NCBI GenBank assembly: GCA_012934845.2
Contig: WNNJ02001962.1
Location: 1-64,000 of the forward strand
Reading direction: 5' to 3'
Source: Pomphorhynchus laevis
Taxonomy: Eukaryota > Acanthocephala > Palaeacanthocephala > Echinorhynchida > Pomphorhynchidae
Length of the DNA stretch: 64,000 bases
The position numbers and the translations under genes were made by a program. This document shows positions 1 through 12,600 of the stretch, one piece after another. How positions within the stretch are numbered: position 1 is the first letter of the stretch; each line of letters begins with the position of its first letter. The notes under the pieces are model-generated. The model was not told where the DNA came from. It saw only the letters and a program-made list of their open reading frames with translations, and searched no databases.

Positions 1-930
1 TTATATATAATATATTATATTATAATATATTATAATATTATATTATTATAATATTTATATATATTATACAAATCTAGATTTAGTAGATATTAAAGAAGCG
101 TTAGTAAAATTAATTAATCTTATATTCGGAAAAAGATATATATATATATATATATGTTATAATAATTATAACGCCTATCTAACAAAAATTAAACATCAAA
201 TAAATATAAATATATGGATAAAATTGAATTAATAGAATCCTTAAATATTTTGATAAATCAAAATTATTTAAAAGTAGGGACATCTATATTTAGACAAGTA
301 AAAGGTGTTCCAATGGGTGGTAATAGTAGCCAATTATAGCTGACTTGTTTTTAAGCTTTATAGAATATGAATTTGTTCATAACTGTGTAAAAACTTAATC
401 TAAACAATATAAATATATGAAATATATGTTTCGATACATTGATGATATATGTGTATTTAATTCTAATAATTTTTATTCATTAGTGGGCACATTTATCCAG
501 AAAGCCTTATTCTTAACAAAACCAATATTAATGATAAAGAAGGTGTATATCTAGATATGAACATTAAATTAACATTAACTAAAACTACTATTAATTTATA
601 TCGTAAAGATGACATATTTAAATTTACAATAAACATATTTTTGCATGAGCATTCATGCATACCATATAATATAAAATATAATACATTAAATAATGAAATT
701 TTTAGAATTGCAACAATATGTAATGATATTGGTTTTTTCAAAATCATTTAAATAATTTAATAGATACATATTTTAAACTAGGTTACTTTAAAAATAACAT
801 CAAGCAGAAAATAGTAAAATATATAAATCAACACAATAATATAAAGAATAAATTTAAACTCTTAAGTGGCAAATTTTTATGGATGGATAATAAATAATAT
901 ACTTTGTATTAGAATAAGATACTAGATAGT
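1..930 (+). mobile_element. Penelope-like element, RT fragment (copy A)
   Basis: Degraded reverse-transcriptase fragment of a Penelope-like retroelement (PLE). Readable pieces in order: a palm segment with YTNL-like text around 65-75 and DLVDIKEALVKL near 80, the conserved KGVPMGGNSS block around 300-335, RYIDDICVFN (the catalytic DD motif) around 432-465, then YLDMNIKL near 555 and a C-terminal stretch ending FLWMDNK near 895. GVPMG...RYIDD is the PLE RT signature in the family I know. The reading frame is interrupted several times. The window begins inside the element, so its 5' part is not seen. The same sequence occurs at 47.1-48.3 kb (plus) and 27.2-28.1 kb (minus). No GIY-YIG endonuclease is visible downstream. 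Very AT-rich, like the local DNA. Confidence 0.8.
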
Positions 931-1290
931 TATTTTAGAGGAAATACATCATTAGCATGTATTTGCCCGCTGCTATGTTGGGTAGAGGAGTTAGGGGCCG
1001 AAACCTGATAGCATAGCAGTTCCTCCTGATGACTTCTAATTATTATTCTGATACAACGTCTGTTATTTATTACTCAATTCATAAAAATGACGTTTATTTT
1101 AAATTTCATTTTTTTACTTGATTTAAATTATAGAAAATTTAAATTATAAAAAATCTAAAAGCAATTATTAATTTTATTATTTAATTATTAAATTTTGATT
1201 TAGCATTAATATGTTTTGTTTACTTTATAATTATATTAAATACGTAGACTCTGTTAGCTGATTTAATTAATTGATCACCTATCGGTGACA
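930..1290 (-). repeat. Dispersed repeat R1, directly after PLE copy A
   Basis: Copy of a dispersed repeat also found in the opposite orientation at about 16740-17060, 17125-17345, 29690-29950 and 30105-30420. Shared landmarks are a GC-richer block (CTGCTATGTTGGGTAGAGG, GGGGCCGAAACCTG, CCTCCTGATGAC), the text GATACAACGTCTGTTATTTA, and a far end with AATACGTAGACTC followed by TTAGCTGATTT. CTGCTATG and CATAGCAG can pair as an 8-bp stem around the GCCGAAACC block. Because it abuts the PLE RT fragment it may be the element's terminal (pLTR-like) region; that is inference. Confidence 0.6.
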
Positions 1291-1466
1291 GCAACCTATC
1301 AGTTCGAGAGTATAGAATTCCAAAATTAGTGATAGATTTATTAATTTTTTAAGTGGCTCATGCAGACAGGCCGCTTATGAGTTAACTTAAATAAATAAAA
1401 AACAATGTGACTGAAGTCCATACCACGTAGCGGACGTTCGAACGATGAAATTCGGATCTCATTGGC

Positions 1467-1592
1467 TGCAGGATCTCCTTACTGCAGGACCTCCTTACTG
1501 CAGGATTTCCTTAGCTGCAGGACCTTACTGCAGGATCTCCTTAGCAGAATCTCATTTACTGCAAGATCTCCTTAGCTGCAGGACCTCGTTAC
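1467..1592. repeat. CTGCAGGATCTCCTTA minisatellite
   Basis: Six or more imperfect tandem units of about 17-22 bp, built on CTGCAGGA(T/C)CTCCTTA with occasional insertion of GC before CTGCAGG. The array is clearly richer in GC than its surroundings. No coding role is seen. Confidence 0.75.
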
Positions 1593-2711
1593 TCAGTAGA
1601 AAGGTGTGAAACATTTATTTAAAGGTAGTGAGGTTAGGCTGGCAACGAATTTTAAGGGAAAGAGAATTCCGAATAAGAGGCATAGAAATGATACAGGGAC
1701 GCAGGACAAAGTTCGACCGATGACCAGGAAGAAATTTGTAGCAGGAACTAATTGTTTGAGCGAAATGCTCTGGATGACGAATATTCACTAGTGATAGTCA
1801 TTAGTGATAGTGACTGAAATCTCTCGAATCCGAATATGCAGAATTATATGATCATGTAATCATAATATATGATCATATAGTCCTGTAGTTAGTTATGATG
1901 AGCTGTATGAACGAGGAAACAGCTATTGTAAAAATGGCACGTTTGTGATATTGATTTTGTATTTATCACAATAATTTACGATATCCTAAATATATAAACA
2001 TAAAAAGATGTAAAACATATTCCAAACGGCATCGAAGCTGTTTGATTTACTAATTGATGATTGATCATCGTTGTCAAGGTGAATTCTGTTGCGTCACATT
2101 TTAAGTGCATGAGTTGACTTAGGTTCAGACGCTTCCTGCTGGCCATTATCAAAAACTGATATTGGGAACTGGTCGAGTGAAGCTAGCATAGGTTTGGCGT
2201 TGCCCCTCATTGGTGCGATGGATATGAACTGGTATAAGCGTGCCACCGTCACAGCTTATCCGATTCCGATTTTCCGGCTCATATTATACAATTGAAAAAT
2301 TGGAATATTGTGCATTCAGAGTTACAAATAATGTGACAAGGGAAGAAAAATTGATTTTATATTCTTCTTTTTTATTTGGTCTTAAGCTGGAATTTCACTG
2401 AGCAAGATTTATCAGCCAATACGCTATTGTAGAAATCCTATTGTCTTTTGTTAACTTAAACTTTTCAAATTTTTAAAATTTTAAAAAGAGATAATTTTAT
2501 ATAAGAAACTAAATTAATACAGATTAATACAGACGAATAGACCATACTGATATTGTTAGTGTATTTAATAGAAATGGAAACAAAAATACCGAATATGAAC
2601 AAAAATATTATGGATAGAAAAGCAATAAACATCAGCTGTGCATTCAATGAATAAAAAAGAAAACCAAGACATTCTCAATGCGGTAAAAACGAGGATAAAT
2701 GTGTCAGAAAT
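1593..2711. other. No gene recognised
   Basis: AT-rich sequence downstream of the host gene's stop codon. A short open stretch at 1606-1791 (61 residues, basic) matches nothing I recognise. Nothing else is supported except the possible poly(A) signal listed separately. Confidence 0.5.
2371..2376 (-). terminator. Possible poly(A) signal of the TRIM-NHL gene
   Basis: AATAAA read on the minus strand about 335 bases downstream of the TGA stop at 2712-2714. This hexamer is common by chance in such AT-rich DNA, so it is only a candidate. Confidence 0.25.
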
Positions 2712-3676
2712 TCAAACATATCGATATTTTTTTATTGACCTCCCTGTAAAATCAGCACAAAATACATGACCATCTTGATCAGTAGCAATTGCATATGGCC
2801 GTTTTAGGTTGTCAGAGTAACTATCTATTTTATGTGCTAGTTTAGTAATGTTTTCAGCAGAGAAGACTTCAATGATGCAAGACGGAACTAGACGCATTTC
2901 ACACCTAGATGCAAGTAGTCGTCCTTCGTGATCTACGTGTATAGCAGTGTAGCATCCTTCGTGTACTACAGATTCTTCTTGCAATCGATCCTCCTGAGTG
3001 TGCAATCGTTGGGATTGCACATTAAAGAGGCTGCACTTATGCAGCGATTGATCAAAACCGGAATAGTACAATTCAGTTTCGTGTTTGGAGAGCGTAATCG
3101 CTCGCACAGGACATCGAAGTTGGATGCTTGTTCTCATTAATGCTTCAAATCGACCAGAGTTCTGCCGATAAACGTCCAGAAGAAATAGCTTACTGGAATC
3201 GCTGTCTAAAACAAGCAGACATCCCATTGATTGATTCCAAGAAAACGTAGTACCTTGTCCAATCACATTGTCAATATTATCAACTAGTTTCGTGCTAAAC
3301 CCAATAGATATTGGTTCCACAAGCAATCGACAATTATGCGATAACTCATTTATCAAATTAACTTCAAGTGTCGTTTCGGAAAAGCTAATCATTAAGAAAC
3401 GCTTCAATTTCCAATCAACCGCACAAAGCAGACCATTTTGAATTTTACAGAAGCATGTGGTTGTACCGGTAATCCACGGGTCCGAACCTAAACATGAGGA
3501 TGTGCCAAATTTATATTTTACCAAAATGAATTTGTAAAAAGGATAAAAATACTCACATAATTGTTTTACGAAATTTCCAGTATCCGATTCCAAGACTACA
3601 ATTTGCTTTTGTCCATTGTCAAGCACAAACAAGTGACTTTGACTATTTACAATTATTCCAATGGGTGCGCGAATTT
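2712..3676 (-). CDS. TRIM-NHL exon 4 (NHL repeat domain, stop codon)
   Basis: Acceptor TATATATTTAG ends at 3677. The carried G plus AA gives Glu537, then IRAPIGIIVNSQSHLFVLDN, a clear first NHL blade. The last blade RPYAIATDQDGHVFCADFTG ends with IKKYRYV and TGA at 2712-2714; closing in K-x-Y/F-R-Y is usual for this family. The middle blades are divergent, with an aromatic-rich insert (FYPFYKFILVKYKF). The length of about 320 residues fits a complete six-bladed NHL propeller, which binds RNA or protein partners in characterised members. Confidence 0.9.
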
Positions 3677-6600
3677 CTAAATATATAATTAAATGAAACT
3701 ATAACTAATTACTAATTTAATATCCTATTTGAGAAAATATTAAGTGTTGTTATCAACAATTAGGGCCTAAATACTTATCGATTAAGTATTAAACTGACAG
3801 CTATTGCGAATTAGCCTCGTCGTGGAGCGGTCCAGGCAACATATGTTCGACATTCGTCGATTAACGGCTAAATAATTGGCCGGCTTGCATCAACCGTAGG
3901 GATAGGATTTTCATAGACTATCTCAGATCCCTCCGATGCCTCCAACGGCGGATTAGACAATGGACGAAAAGGCGGAAGAGAGTCTCGGAGATCTGTTTCT
4001 TTACTTTAGCAATGTTGGATCATCAAAGGATATTGGGAACGGAATAAAGCCGAACTAACAAAATCACTCCGATGACTCCAACGGCAGATTAAACAATGGA
4101 CAAAAAGGCGGAAGAGAGTCTCGGAGACCTGTTTCCTTACAGTAGCGATGTTGGATTATCAAAGGATATCGGGAACGGGAGATTGCCAAACAAATCAAGA
4201 CAATGAAAATGACAAGCAACAAATTTACAAAACATAAACAAGTGCGAAGAACATTGGTTCACTCATCACTGTCTGGAAGAGCTTTCATTATCGGGTGCCG
4301 TATGACCAGGCAGTTGTACGGAGACAGCGAAAGAGGCATCAACATCCAAAGTGGATTAGCCTTTATGTAGGAACGTGGAATGTCATATCGCTAGCGGGGA
4401 AGGAACCATAATTAGTTAAATAGATAGTTCGCTTTGGTCTAGAAATAGTCGGAGTGACTACTATTCACTATTTTTGAACTGGACCTAAACTTTTGAATCA
4501 AGGTTGGTCCTTGAACTATTCGATAGTTATCAACGGAAAGCGACGATAGGCAGGTGTAGGGATACTTACAAGTCCTCGGTTATCGTTCGTGGTAGAGATG
4601 TTTAACCTAGTGAACGAAATTTGGGGTCTCTGGGACGTAGTCAAAGAGAGAAGGGATAACTGTTGTGTGTGCGTATGCTCCCAACATTATCTCGGAATAC
4701 GCAACCTTCGTGGAAGATCTTAAGGCTCTGCTTGATAGTACTCCTGTTGGAGATTCCCTCGTTCTATATAATGACTTCAATGCTCATGTTGGTAGCGGCA
4801 GTAGAACTTGGAAGAGTGTTGGGGAGGAACGAACTCTCTGATCTAAATGCGAATGGTGTTGAATTATTGCACTTTTGTTCTCGTAAAAATTTGTTCATAA
4901 ATAACACCATGTTTGAACATAAGGAGATCCATAGATGCACATGGCATTATGATTCTCTTAATCAATAATCAATGATCGATTTTAAAATCGTTTCATCTGA
5001 TCTGCGACGTTATGTTCTGGACACACGTGTGAAAAGGCGAGCTGATCTGTCAACCGATCACTACCTTGTTGTTAGTAAACTTAGATGGCCAGATTGGATG
5101 ATAGACAATCCTGGTAAACCTAAACGTTGTGTGAGGGCGTGCTGGAGCGTCTAGCAGATGTTTCTGTCAAAGAACGTTTTTCTGGCTACATCCGGGAGGA
5201 CTTCTCTTGGTTGTTAGAAGAGGTGAAGAGCTTTTGTCAGAAATGGGATATGTTCACATCCTCGTTAGACGAAGCAACTATTAAAAGTTGTAGCTCGGAG
5301 GCATTAGGTGCTTGTCGCGGAGGAAATACTCGAGCTCCTTGGTGGATACCATCAGTTAGAGATTTTGTCCAACAGAAGAAGCTGCCTTATAAGGCAACTT
5401 TGTCAGATAAATCAGTGGAAGCTGTAGACAAGTACCGAACGGCAAAGACAGCTTCAGCTCGAGCAGTTAATGAAGCGAAGAAGGCGGTTTGGGAGAAGTT
5501 TGGAGAGCACTTAGAACTTGATTATAGGTCAGATTCGAAGATGTTCTGGAGGACGATCAGAAACCTTCGTGTTGGAAAGCAGAAAACTCTTCAAACCGTC
5601 TATGACAAGAGAGGATCTATGCTGACTGACATTGAAGACATTCTCGTTGTTGGAAAGACCATTTTATGAGTCTCTTTAATCCGATGGATATCCTTCTCTT
5701 GTAGAGGTATTGCCTTTAGAACCAACGGAAGAGCTCATCTCTTTGGAAGAGGTCATTGATGTTGTTTAAAAGCTTCGTAATGACATGTCTTCTGGAGTAG
5801 TGTAGAGATTCGACCTGAAGCTTTAAGGGATCTCGACGTTGTTGGCATGAAATGGCTAATACGGATCTTTAATGTTGTATTGAAGTCGGGCAAGGTTCCT
5901 AGTGAATGGCAAACTGGAATGGTGGTACCAATATTTAAGATTGCTGACCGAACAGTGGGTTCCAATTATCGGAGCATCACTCTTAGTCAAACTGGTAGGC
6001 TATTTGCTAGAATTCTTGAGTTAAGTATACGTCCTATAATTGAGGAAAAGTTGCAAGAGGAACAATGCGGCTTTCGTCCAGGTCGTGGATCTACGGATCA
6101 GCTCTTTACTCGCTCAACTATCCTTGAACGGTCTTGGGAGTTCGCTCAACCGGTCTTCATGTGTTTTGTAGATTTGGAGAAGGCGTTCGACCGAGTTCCG
6201 CGAGAGAGGTTGTGGAAGGTACTAAGGGAGTATGGAGTACCACACTATCTTCAAGTAGCTGTTGCTTCTCTATATGAACAAAGTATAAGTTGTGTTCGTG
6301 TTCTAGGAAAGAAGTCTGAATCATTTCTAGTAGGCGTTGGACTTCGTCAGGGTTACTCTTTGTTTCCACTTTTTCCTTTTTTACATGGACAAAATTTCGA
6401 AATGGGCTGCTTTGACGAATGTTGGTCTTCAGTTCGGTTCTATCAGGATACCATCTCTGCTTTTTTGCAGATGACGCTGTTTTGTTGGTTTCTTGTCCTG
6501 AGGACTTAAAATGCCTACTAGATCGATTCTCGATGGAATGCCAAGCGGCAGGGATGTTGGTTAGTAACTTAGAGACTGTCTCTATGTGTTCGTCTCGGAT

Positions 6601-9600
6601 TCAGGTGCAAATGTCAATCCGGATTGGGGAAAATGTTCTTCCTGATGTGGAGGATTTCAAGTATCTTGGGGTATTGTTATCGAGGGACGACAGGAACATC
6701 AAGGAGATTGAGCAGCGAATTTGTGCAGCTAACGCACCAATGCGGTCTTTGTACACATCTGTCGTGGTGAAGCGGGAGTTGAGTCTTCGTGCGATGCTTT
6801 CGGTTTACCACGCAATCTTCGTTTCTATCTTAACATATGGTTATGACAGAAATGATAATACTTCGGATACAGGCGACCAAAATTAGGTTCCTTCGCGGTG
6901 TGGGCGGTCTTAGCCTTAGAGATAAGGTTAGAAATTCGGTAATCTGGGATGGACTCGGAGTAAAATCGCTGCTTCTCCACATCGAAGAAAGTCAGCTGAG
7001 ATACGTCCTGAGCATGTCTAGGTATTGTCTTCCTCAGAGGGTTTTCCAGGACGAATACTCAGGAAAGAAACCTCGAGGTCGACCTCGATACCAGTGGATA
7101 GATCAAATCTTGAAACTGGCTAAAGGCCGCCTACGGCTCACTGGAAGAAAACTCTGATCTGTCGCCCAGGTCTGATCTGTCGCCCATTGTTGGGCGACAA
7201 CAAAAATTGTCGCCCAACAATTTTTTGTTGTTAATAACAACAAAAAATTGTTGTTATCAACAATTAAATAATTAAATAATCAATTGGAATAAATAATTAA
7301 TTATTACATTAATTATTAGTAATTATCATTTTAATACCAATTTAATTATTTAATTAAATAATTAAATGAAACATCTAATTAGTAATTACTATTTTAGATG
7401 GTATTAACTGTTGTTATCGACAAGTATATAATTAAATAATCAATTGGAATAAATAATTAATTATTTAATCTATTATTTATAATTATCACTTTAATAAGTG
7501 GGTAATTATTTAATTATTTAATTATATAATTATATAAAACAATTATATAAAGAATTAATTATTTAATTATTAATTTAACGATTGTTTAATTAATTAATTA
7601 AATAACTGAATAATAAAATAATAAAATGAAACAATAACAAATTAGCAATTACTATTTCAGATAATTATTTTTTAAAGGTAGAATTAAGGTAATATGGCTT
7701 CGTTATTATCAGTGTTACTCTTGAAGTTGCTTATTAAGCCTGTTGCTCATTCATACAAAAGTAGTTCACATAATGTTAAGGTCAATGATTATCTACAATC
7801 TGAAAACATTGTGAACAAATGATCTCTAGAAGACCGCAACTGTTACGCAATGAACAGAATAACACATGAAACTCTTAGCTTTCAGATTTCTTACAAAAGC
7901 AAATTCTCCATTGCATTTCTATCCATTACAAAATAGTTAATGAATGTAGGAAATGTTGTGGTTGGTTTAATTTGCTCGATATACCATTAACGAAGTGTAT
8001 AAATCTTCGACATTACCTTAAAACAGCTCGATATCCTCTTAACAATATGATATTACAAAATGATATACAGTGTTCAAATGAACACAGTGTACGTGTTCAT
8101 TTGAAACTATTATTTGGCTATTATCTTTTATAAACCGATTAAAACTATTACATGGATATTACACTAAAAATGGGTGATACACAAAAGTTCACTTGTCAAG
8201 TGTCTGCAATAAAATTATGAATCTTCCCCGTATCAATTTAGTATAAAACATTTAAAAATTATTTGTCAAAACATGTTAATGAAAAATTAAATTGATTTCG
8301 TATATTTCATTAACATTATAAAGAAATAAAGAATAAAATCCCCTTACCCGTACTCCACAAGGGATTGTTGTGTTCACTGATATCGACAGAAAGTGGTGAG
8401 CCGCGTATTGGACGATTAAAAATTTTTACGTCTATCTTATAGCGCCCAGAATTTTCAGGAAGAAATATAATATTGTAGGATCCAGCTAAGCTGTCGTCCA
8501 TTAAATAATCAATAGACCGATTTTGTGGATCAGTAACAGTTACTGTAAGTGGATCACCACCGACGTTTTGAACATTACCATTGTAATCCATGGCTGTTAC
8601 ACTGACTGAGCAGCGGACATTCGCTACAGATCCATCTACCTTAGCAGTACATAATGGTGGATATGTGTTGCTTACTTTTATTCTTCCAAATTGGCAAATA
8701 GCCTGTGATAATTCATTTAAGCTTTGATTATGACGATATTCAAACTTTAGGAACGAGTTTTCTCTTGGTTCGGCAAGTAAATGTCCTGATTCAACTTGTG
8801 AGTTTAAAGACTGGATTTGATCAGTTAATTTACGAATATCGGGATGACGATGTAGTTTTATATTGTTTTGCTCAAGCCTCAAACGTTCAGCTAGAAAAAC
8901 AAATCTAACTCGATGCAAAATTAATAAATTTACGAAGGCTGCAAATAGACAGAAATGCTTTATAATATAGGGCAAGAATTCTATTCTGTTATTGCTTTGT
9001 TTGAAACATTCACTGAAATGGATTGATGGATAATTTTAAAGTTAGATTTCTTTAAATGATTATTTTATTAAATAAATCAAGAAATTAAAAGCTATAAATA
9101 GCTTTTAATTATTATGCTACTAGCGTTAATTCTTATACCACATTATAAGTTACAGTTTAAAATTAAATAAATTAACATAAATTTAAAATTTAAATTATAA
9201 AATTTAATGAATTAATATATATTATAATTCCAGCTTTTTCTGGAAGTTTTGTAATTTATTATAAATTGAACACAAAAATATTCGCTTGTTTTGAAGCCGT
9301 TTAGATATTTAGTCAAATGTTTATTTGGATCAGGATTTTTCGTTTATCAAAGCATTCGATGCTTAACTAGCAATTTAGTAATGTGTTTATTAAAAATTGA
9401 ATAAATTAAAATATTTTTTATTTTAAACTTTTTATCTGCAACAAATCACAAATTAACTTATTTCATTTTTTTTATTTTTACAATTTTTATAGTTAAATCC
9501 TCTTAACTATATCCTTTTTTATAGCGAAAGCCTTTTAACTATATCCTCTTCTGTTTGTATATCCTCTTCTGTTTATATTCTGATATAATATAAATCTTAT

Positions 9601-12600
9601 ATATAAATAAAATCTTATATATAAATAAAATCTTATATATAATATCTTATATATAATATCTTCTGATATTTATATATCATGATTTGTTTGTCTAAGATCG
9701 CCCCGTTCTCGCTGTGGCATGCCTGTAGGGTATTTTCCTACCAGCACGCATCCAATCACAGAATAATGACAAGATCATAATTGATTGCACAAAGGTTCAT
9801 TTGAGGGAACTGAAGATTGTATCAAATGTATAATAAATTATGCTTATAAAAACTTTTTATAGTTAATATTTATTATATAATTTATTGAATTTTATTAATT
9901 TTACAATTCATTAAATTTAATTTATTAAAAACATTTTATTTTAATTAATTCGAAAAAATTAAATAAAATAATCAGATTTAATTAAATAATTTATTGATAT
10001 TTTTTAACTTACCAGCTCTACAAGCTTTTAATGGTTGATAAGCAAAAAATAAAAATATATCACGAGCTCACCAGATAAGAATGTACCACATAGAATAAAT
10101 AAATCAAACTTTGTACCTTAATTTGCTGACTTATACTTCACTAATAAATTAACTTAAAACTCACAAGTTTTATATATTGTGTGAAGTAGTTATCGAACTT
10201 AAGAAATTTTGTTAAATTCAGTATGACATTGATTCATGTGCGTAAAGTCGACGTATGCTTTTTATCATTATTCCTATGTATTTCCGAAAGCTAAACGACT
10301 AATTTTATATCTAGGAAGTCTATGGCTAGATTCGTGCCTGTACACTGTATAAGTTTATTGCTAGAAATGATTGTAATTGAAAGACACAAAATTTATGGAT
10401 TTACTGGATTCGTATCTTCTTAGACTTTATTTAATATTTGTCTGTCAATCAAGCTCAAATAATTGCTTATCAATAAAGCAGACGAGTCGAGTGATCGTCA
10501 GCCAACATTAAAAGGACCGAAACGTGAAACGAAGATATTGGATCAAAAGCTGATGAGGTTCACCAATACTGAAATGTAGCGTACTGATGTTGGCTTAATA
10601 ATATAAGATTAGAGCAACATGCAGAATAAAAATAGTCATCAAAATTTCAACATAAATACAAGATAAAAACTAAATGATTTTGAGCCATATTTATTAAACT
10701 AAGGATCAATCGAAAGAGAACTTTACTCTTATTTTGTAAAGAAGAAATGCGGCGTGTATGATGTAGACAACCGTAATCACATAATGCTCATAGATTTTTA
10801 ATTTTTGAGAAGAATTAATTAAAACAGAACAAAATCTGAATGATGTGATTACGATTGTCTACTGGTAATAGTAATTTCTTCTTTGAAAATTAACGCTTAG
10901 ACGCCGAATAGGAATGCCCAAAATATCTATGATATTATGCATTTCATTCAAATATATTAACAAAAAATACATATAATTTCTAATAATTATTGAAAGCAAT
11001 AACTTTAAGATTAATGTATAATAATCAATGGATATGGTATCGAGCAAATGCGGCACTGAGATATCAAGTGGTAGAAATTGCTTACATGTCTACATCTGGC
11101 TAAATCACACTACATTATAAGTTTGAGAAGTAGTATATATTTTTTCTTTTAAGACGAGACTTTCATCTAATAATTTAACATGTAAATTCATAATGAATAT
11201 ATCAAATATTGTAAAATGTGACATACAAATGTATTATTATGCATTATATAGAATGTAAGTCGTGTGCTATGTAGATTAAACCCAAAGTATATGTAGATAT
11301 TATTAAACAAATCTACATATAGATATCTACATATATTATGTATCTGCGTGCTATATTAAATATTACAAATAATGTCAAGAAATGTCACTTTAAAATTATT
11401 TTAAAATATATTATATATATTATAATATAATATATTCATATTTACATATATACATAATATATAAATGTAATTATTTATGTATTTGTTAATATTATGTATT
11501 TAAAATTATTAATCATTATTAATTGTAGTAAAAGTACATATTATAAAAGTAAAATATTTTCATTTTAAAAATTCAATAAATGAATATATCTTGCTCATTA
11601 CCTTGAACAAGTTCTAGCTGTTCTGTTAAAGACTGCATTTTATGTTCTTTCAATTTAAATAACGAATCAATAAGTTGGGCTTTTCGCTTTTCGATTTGTG
11701 AGCAGATATCGTCAAATGATTTTTCGAGAGCGTCGGAAGCAAGCTGTATACTGACGTCAAGTCGTTCCATCTCCTGTCGAATTGCCATTACTGCATTGTC
11801 TAGCAGTTGTGTACACTGATTGGACTTGTAGTTAACAATTTCAGAAACCCTCTTTATAGCTATTGAAAATGGTACAACCAGATGTTCACTATTATTGGAA
11901 TCTTCGTTTAAATCATTATCGCTTTTACAAATGGAACTGTTATTTCCGACAGAATGTTGATGTCGACACTGAAAATTTGAATGCTGTTCACATTGAGGAC
12001 AAAATACGCAATCACATGTTTCACAGAATAGCAGGGTTTCACTTGAATGAACTGTGCATTTTGGAATATAATCTCTTGATTTTTTACTCTTAATTAAATC
12101 CATTAAGCGGTTAATCAAATAACTGGGTGGTAGTTGATCTAGGCCACCACGCGGCATCAATATAGCTTCCCGACATACGGGACAGCGTATTGTTTCAGGT
12201 GGAATCGGATCTGACATATAGTGGCCATCGCAATTATTACTATTGATGATATGTTCGAGACATTCGCGGCATATGGTATGTGAGCAAGGCAAGAGACGAG
12301 GTAATCGAACCAGTTCGTCAAAATTGCTTAAGCATGTTGGGCATGTGAGGAAATTATCGGTGAAATCGCTGGTATTAAAACTTATTGTTTCGACAAGAGT
12401 CATTGGCATGGATTGCCCTACACTAAAATCAAACAAATTATTTTAAATTTTGAATTTTTGTCTTGTTTCCTTCCCTAAATCTTATCTCTCTCTTTTATAC
12501 CGACAAGAATCTCATTTTGTAGATATAAGGGAGAAAACATCTTGAAAAACGTACAAAAATAAGAAAGCTATCAGAATTGACGTACATTAATTATTATGCA

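Larger units (their letters stand above)
3763..7248 (+). mobile_element. RTE-clade LINE (L1), antisense inside TRIM intron 3
   Basis: Non-LTR retrotransposon bounded by exact 18-bp direct repeats (TGTTGTTATCAACAATTA at 3745-3762 and 7249-7266), a candidate target-site duplication. It starts with two tandem 136-bp monomers, followed by an endonuclease-RT region and a short tail with repeated RSVAQ-like text and palindromes. Clade assignment rests on the block EWQTGMVVP and on EEQCGFRPGRG followed by MCFVDLEKAFDRVPRERLW, as in Rex3/RTE elements. The flanking host sequence has related copies nearby (about 7400), so the direct repeat could instead be part of a local repeat. A 5' fragment of the same family lies at 20333-21165. 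Confidence 0.75.
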
